This document shows, one piece after another, positions 61,575-64,000 of a stretch of DNA of 64,000 nt. A program made the position numbers and the translations under genes. The stretch comes from UBA9300 sp032260385 (GTDB lineage Bacteria; Bacteroidota; Bacteroidia; Bacteroidales; VadinHA17), in the NCBI GenBank assembly GCA_032260385.1, contig JAVVEL010000014.1, forward strand, positions 4,257-68,256, read 5' to 3'. Each line of letters opens with the position of its first letter. Positions within the stretch are counted from its first letter, which is position 1. A model generated the notes under the pieces. That model saw only the letters and a program-made list of their open reading frames with translations, did no database searches and was not told the origin of the DNA.

Positions 61575-62572
61575 CTCATATGGTTGATTACTTCATTCTT
61601 GCTTATTCCTGCAATACATGCATCAGTGCACCGGCCACAGCCTGTGCATGCCAGTACACCATAATTTTCCGGTTTCCAGACATATTTGCACATATACCTG
61701 TTACGGAAGCGCATACTTAATTCTTTCAGTGGATCCTCACCACCTGCCACTCTCTGAAAAGCCGGATACTGACAGGTATCCTGTTGCTTTATTTTCTCAA
61801 AACCGGGCCTGTCAATAAGCAAAAAGCATGTGCAGGTAGGGCAGATTGCCGAGCAGGCTCCACAGGAAACACAGTTTGATGAATGCTCTTTCCAGAAATC
61901 CATGTCGGCCCTGGCTGTGAGCACCCCTGTGTCTTTCGCGCCCGGTAAGCCGTTATTCTTCTCTGTCAGTTCAGCAGCAATCCTCTTTTGCAGGTCCAAT
62001 ACTCCTTCCCTGTCAGATGAACCTGCTTCCCCGGTTGCCACAACGCTGTTTATTTCCTCGATGAACGCCTCTCCCTTATCTGACAATATATCGAGTATTA
62101 TGCTGTCCTCTGAGGAAGACATCGACAGGTCGCACCCTTCTTCCGGCCACGGATTAAGACCGTAAACAGTACAGTGACAATTCTCAGCTGCCTGGTGGCA
62201 TGGTGCCCCGATTATTAATGAATTCTGCCTGCGTAACTGATAAGTTTCGTCAGTGTGATCTTTATCAAGATAAATGACATCAAGGAGTTTGAGTCCCTCA
62301 ATGTCACAGGCCGGGGCACCTATGATTATATTGCGCCGTGCAGGTTTGCCGGCCCCGGTAACATTCAGTCTCAAGGGCAGAAAGAAGATTTTAAGCGGGG
62401 AGGCTGGTTTAGCTGTGTTGTTGACAATATTATCTATATTGTCACTATTAATGAGTTCATAATCAAAAACTCCGTTGCGCCGTACCGGTGCATACACATG
62501 CTCACCGGCATCACCTAAATGAATGAGCAACTTCTGCCAGTCTTTTTTGTTGATTTTTATTGACTTATGCAT
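61571..62572 (-). CDS. HydB/AsrA-like 2x[4Fe-4S] electron-transfer subunit
   Basis: Protein of 333 residues similar to sulfhydrogenase beta and anaerobic sulfite reductase subunit A. Seen: the N-terminal HydB-type block (IIIGAPACDIEGLKLLDVIYLDKDHTD), then two [4Fe-4S] motifs: NCVSCGACSAICPTCTC at about 232-248 and LACTGCGRCTDAC near the C-terminus. Additional Cys residues (ENCHCTVYG) are present. It is the first gene of the hydrogenase operon and is translationally coupled to the HydG-like gene. No sulfite-reductase subunit C (sirohaem) is present, so a sulfite function is not supported here. Confidence 0.9.
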   Translation of the reverse strand: MHKSIKINKKDWQKLLIHLGDAGEHVYAPVRRNGVFDYELINSDNIDNIVNNTAKPASPLKIFFLPLRLNVTGAGKPARRNIIIGAPACDIEGLKLLDVIYLDKDHTDETYQLRRQNSLIIGAPCHQAAENCHCTVYGLNPWPEEGCDLSMSSSEDSIILDILSDKGEAFIEEINSVVATGEAGSSDREGVLDLQKRIAAELTEKNNGLPGAKDTGVLTARADMDFWKEHSSNCVSCGACSAICPTCTCFLLIDRPGFEKIKQQDTCQYPAFQRVAGGEDPLKELSMRFRNRYMCKYVWKPENYGVLACTGCGRCTDACIAGISKNEVINHMR

Positions 62573-62861
62573 TTCAGGAAAACTATTTCATTACCCCATG
62601 TTTCAGATGAGCAAGAACACTACCGGGAAGGTAATGAGTCTCAGGTGCTAAATTCAGAAGTAAAAACTAGTTATACCATGACATGGATTCTGCGAAACAA
62701 GGATTCTCGTATATACAGGAGGCTAATAATGGTCACCAGGCTGCCATTCATTTTCTCAGTCAGGAATATGACCATTGTCAGGAATACGTATATAAAACTA
62801 TGATTAAATGGCTTTTAGCCACATGTGAGATGATACGACAGGCAAGGAAGATACTTATGTT

Positions 62862-63560
62862 TCATTCAAAGCCTGCAAGCTTTTTCAGCTTTTTGATATC
62901 TTTAAGGATGATGGTGCGGCCCTCAACTGAGATCAGTTTCTCCTCACGGAAATCTGACAGCAGGCGAATAATGGTTTCCGTTGCGGCTCCCACATTGTTG
63001 GCAAGATCTTCACGGGATAATTTAAGCCTGTTGTTATCCTCGCAACCCGAAGGATGGAATTTATGGCAAATTACAAGGAGTGCTTCAGCCAGGCGTTCCC
63101 TTACATGCTTGTGAGCCAGTGATATTATTCTATCCTCGGCATCATTAAGCATTGAGCCCAGTGATGCAACCAATGTTTTTATTATTCCCGGATATCTCTC
63201 GGTAAGTGCCAGGAAATAGGAAGTATCAATAAAACAGACTACTGAATCTTCAATAGCCTCAGCAGTGATAAGATGAAAACGTGAACCGGTAAGTGCACTG
63301 TGACCGAATAGTTCGCCCGGCGTTACGAACCTTATAATCTGCTCCCTTCCTTCATTGTCGACCTTATAAAGTTTAACCTTTCCGGAATGCAGGCAATAGA
63401 CTCCCATAGCCCTGCTCCCTTCCTGGAAAACGATCTGCCCTGTTTTGTGGAAAGATGCTGACTTTTCGGATTTAAGTTCTGTCAGGTCATCTTTCCCGAG
63501 GTTTGAAAAGATTGACTTTTCAAGCATCATGCACTTCAGGCAATCCGGCTTTGCTTTCAT
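62862..63560 (-). CDS. Crp/Fnr-family transcription regulator
   Basis: Protein of 232 residues. Seen: an N-terminal CLKC pair (residues 7 and 10), a cyclic-nucleotide-binding-like beta roll (TGQIVFQEGSRAMGVYCLHSGKVKLYKVDNEGREQII, PGELFGHSAL), a dimer helix, and a winged HTH (LSREDLANNVGAATETIIRLLSDFREEKLI). The N-terminal Cys pair plus Cys in VYCLHSG might bind an Fe-S cluster or sense redox, but the FNR pattern is not exact. It is immediately upstream of, and on the same strand as, the hydrogenase operon (289-base gap), making it a candidate regulator of it. A promoter and a palindrome precede it. Confidence 0.88.
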   Translation of the reverse strand: MKAKPDCLKCMMLEKSIFSNLGKDDLTELKSEKSASFHKTGQIVFQEGSRAMGVYCLHSGKVKLYKVDNEGREQIIRFVTPGELFGHSALTGSRFHLITAEAIEDSVVCFIDTSYFLALTERYPGIIKTLVASLGSMLNDAEDRIISLAHKHVRERLAEALLVICHKFHPSGCEDNNRLKLSREDLANNVGAATETIIRLLSDFREEKLISVEGRTIILKDIKKLKKLAGFE

Positions 63561-63573
63561 ATATCATTGATAT
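63561..63573. promoter_or_regulatory. Palindrome just upstream of the Crp/Fnr start codon
   Basis: ATATCA-T-TGATAT (63561-63573) is a perfect palindrome directly before the regulator's ATG at 63560, and TTGAT is repeated once more at 63577-63581. Its position suits an autoregulatory operator or a leader hairpin. No FNR TTGAT-N4-ATCAA box was found. Confidence 0.35.
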
Positions 63574-63620
63574 ATATTGATCTATTTCCTTGCCACTGCC
63601 CCGCCCTTAAATAATAGCTA

Positions 63621-63651
63621 CAAATTTATAAGAGTTATCCTAATAAACAAA
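63621..63651 (-). promoter_or_regulatory. Promoter of the Crp/Fnr gene
   Basis: Minus strand: TTTG (63651-63648) and TAAATTTG (63628-63621) with a 19-base spacer, matching the Bacteroidota -33/-7 consensus. The leader to the ATG at 63560 would be about 55 bases. Confidence 0.6.
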
Positions 63652-63703
63652 GGTATTGTTAAGCAATTAACAGTAAAGTGTAGAAACGGTATTTATGACT
63701 GTC

Positions 63704-63731
63704 TTGGTTTATAGAAATTTTAGTACTTTTG
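63704..63731 (+). promoter_or_regulatory. Promoter of tRNA-Cys
   Basis: TTG (63704-63706) and TACTTTTG (63724-63731), 17-base spacer. The -7 box is a full match and lies 46 bases before the tRNA. Confidence 0.55.
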
Positions 63732-63777
63732 TGACACAAACGGGCACGACTAAAACCTTACGGGCTTCGTTGCAAAT

Positions 63778-63848
63778 GGTCGGTTGGCCGAGTGGCTAGG
63801 CACCGGTCTGCAAAACCGGGTACAGCGGTTCGACTCCGCTACCGACCT
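63778..63848 (+). tRNA. tRNA-Cys (anticodon GCA)
   Basis: Complete cloverleaf of 71 bases. Acceptor stem GGTCGGT with ACCGACC and discriminator T. Anticodon stem CCGGT/ACCGG closes a CTGCAAA loop with anticodon GCA, reading UGC/UGU. T arm AGCGG-TTCGACT-CCGCT. The CCA end is not encoded. The gene has its own promoter and is followed by a terminator-like hairpin. Confidence 0.96.
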
Positions 63849-63858
63849 CAACCCTGTT

Positions 63859-63893
63859 AAACCCTGCTGATAATAAGCCGGGTTTATTTTTTT
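63859..63893 (+). terminator. Terminator after tRNA-Cys
   Basis: AAACCC (63859-63864) pairs with GGGTTT (63880-63885), with possible extra CT/AG pairs inside, followed by A and a run of seven T residues (63887-63893). Confidence 0.75.
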
Positions 63894-63946
63894 AAGGGCT
63901 TACCGGGGCGGTCAACGGATTAAGATTTTATACACTGTTAATGAAC

Positions 63947-63970
63947 TACCCCGCCGCAAGCAGCGGGGTA
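63947..63970. repeat. Perfect inverted repeat of TACCCCGC
   Basis: TACCCCGC (63947-63954), 8-base loop CGCAAGCA, GCGGGGTA (63963-63970). Hairpins of this type look like short dispersed REP-like elements in Bacteroidota. Nothing else was recognised in 63894-64000. Confidence 0.6.
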
Positions 63971-64000
63971 TCATCAGAAGAGAGTTAATTGCTTTTCGCT

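Noticed and set aside
50259..62572. Respiratory complex I (NADH:quinone oxidoreductase)
   Set aside because: The large subunit keeps all four nickel-binding cysteines, the maturation genes hypABCDEF and a maturation protease are adjacent, and NuoE/F/G-type subunits are absent.
61571..62572. Anaerobic sulfite reductase operon (AsrA/AsrB)
   Set aside because: HydB-like and HydG-like proteins resemble AsrA/AsrB, but no AsrC sirohaem subunit is present and the genes are fused to a hydrogenase operon.
62683..63114. Open frame on the + strand running into the Crp/Fnr gene
   Set aside because: Half of it overlaps the regulator antisense; the upstream part (about 45 codons) has no recognised family and no promoter. 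It may be noise or a remnant; not listed as a gene.

Overview
The window comes from an anaerobic member of the Bacteroidota, most likely a Bacteroidales or Marinilabiliales relative. The evidence is a SusC/RagA N-terminus at the left edge, an S46 dipeptidyl-peptidase, lipoprotein glycosidases, a propeller/SpoIIE sensor, and repeated TAnnTTTG -7 boxes with few Shine-Dalgarno sequences. Base composition and gene style look even throughout. I see no phage, transposase, CRISPR array or rRNA.

Region by region. 1-806: truncated SusC receptor (-). 1030-5518: dnaE, trxA and a LOG-family nucleotide hydrolase. 5521-11040 (-): a secreted TPR/caspase protein followed by a membrane propeller/PP2C protein. 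11191-13596: ribD diverging from prmC-recX. 13593-15102: small membrane proteins and a thioredoxin-fold protein. 15158-19185: both subunits of methylmalonyl-CoA mutase. 19312-20476: prfB, with a standard +1 recoding site and an exact 63-bp tandem duplication of its 3' end. 20559-34432: VanZ-like, M20, rnhB, DPP7, marC, rnhA, SiaC-like, ProXp-type deacylase, DUF5916 barrel, M1 and M28 peptidases. 34515-35441: a short-chain dehydrogenase. 35613-42303: three lipoprotein glycosidases (GH31 with PA14, GH2, GH5_7-like). 42513-44324: a response regulator and histidine kinase.

44466-62572 is the centrepiece: a nearly complete locus for a membrane-bound group 4 [NiFe] hydrogenase. On the + strand lie hypC-hypD-hypE. 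Converging on the - strand is a long operon. In transcription order it holds a HydB-like Fe-S protein, a HydG-like FAD/NAD(P) protein, a four-cluster ferredoxin, a NuoH-like subunit, the small subunit, a NuoC-like subunit, the large subunit, a NuoL/MrpA-like antiporter subunit, MrpA C-terminal/MbhDE-like, MrpB, MrpC, MrpD, MrpE, MrpF, MrpG, a NuoI-like ferredoxin, the maturation protease, hypF, hypA and hypB. The parts suggest a machine that links a flavin/NAD(P)H module to proton/H2 chemistry and a Na+/H+ pump. A Crp/Fnr regulator with an N-terminal CxxC pair sits directly upstream on the same strand, and a tRNA-Cys gene follows further right.

Taken together (inference), secreted and exported peptidases and glycosidases supply peptides and sugars. 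Methylmalonyl-CoA mutase serves succinate/propionate interconversion. The hydrogenase-Mrp complex would dispose of or recover reducing power as H2 while conserving an ion gradient. The items most worth checking are the composite hydrogenase, the caspase/PP2C pair and the duplicated prfB tail.
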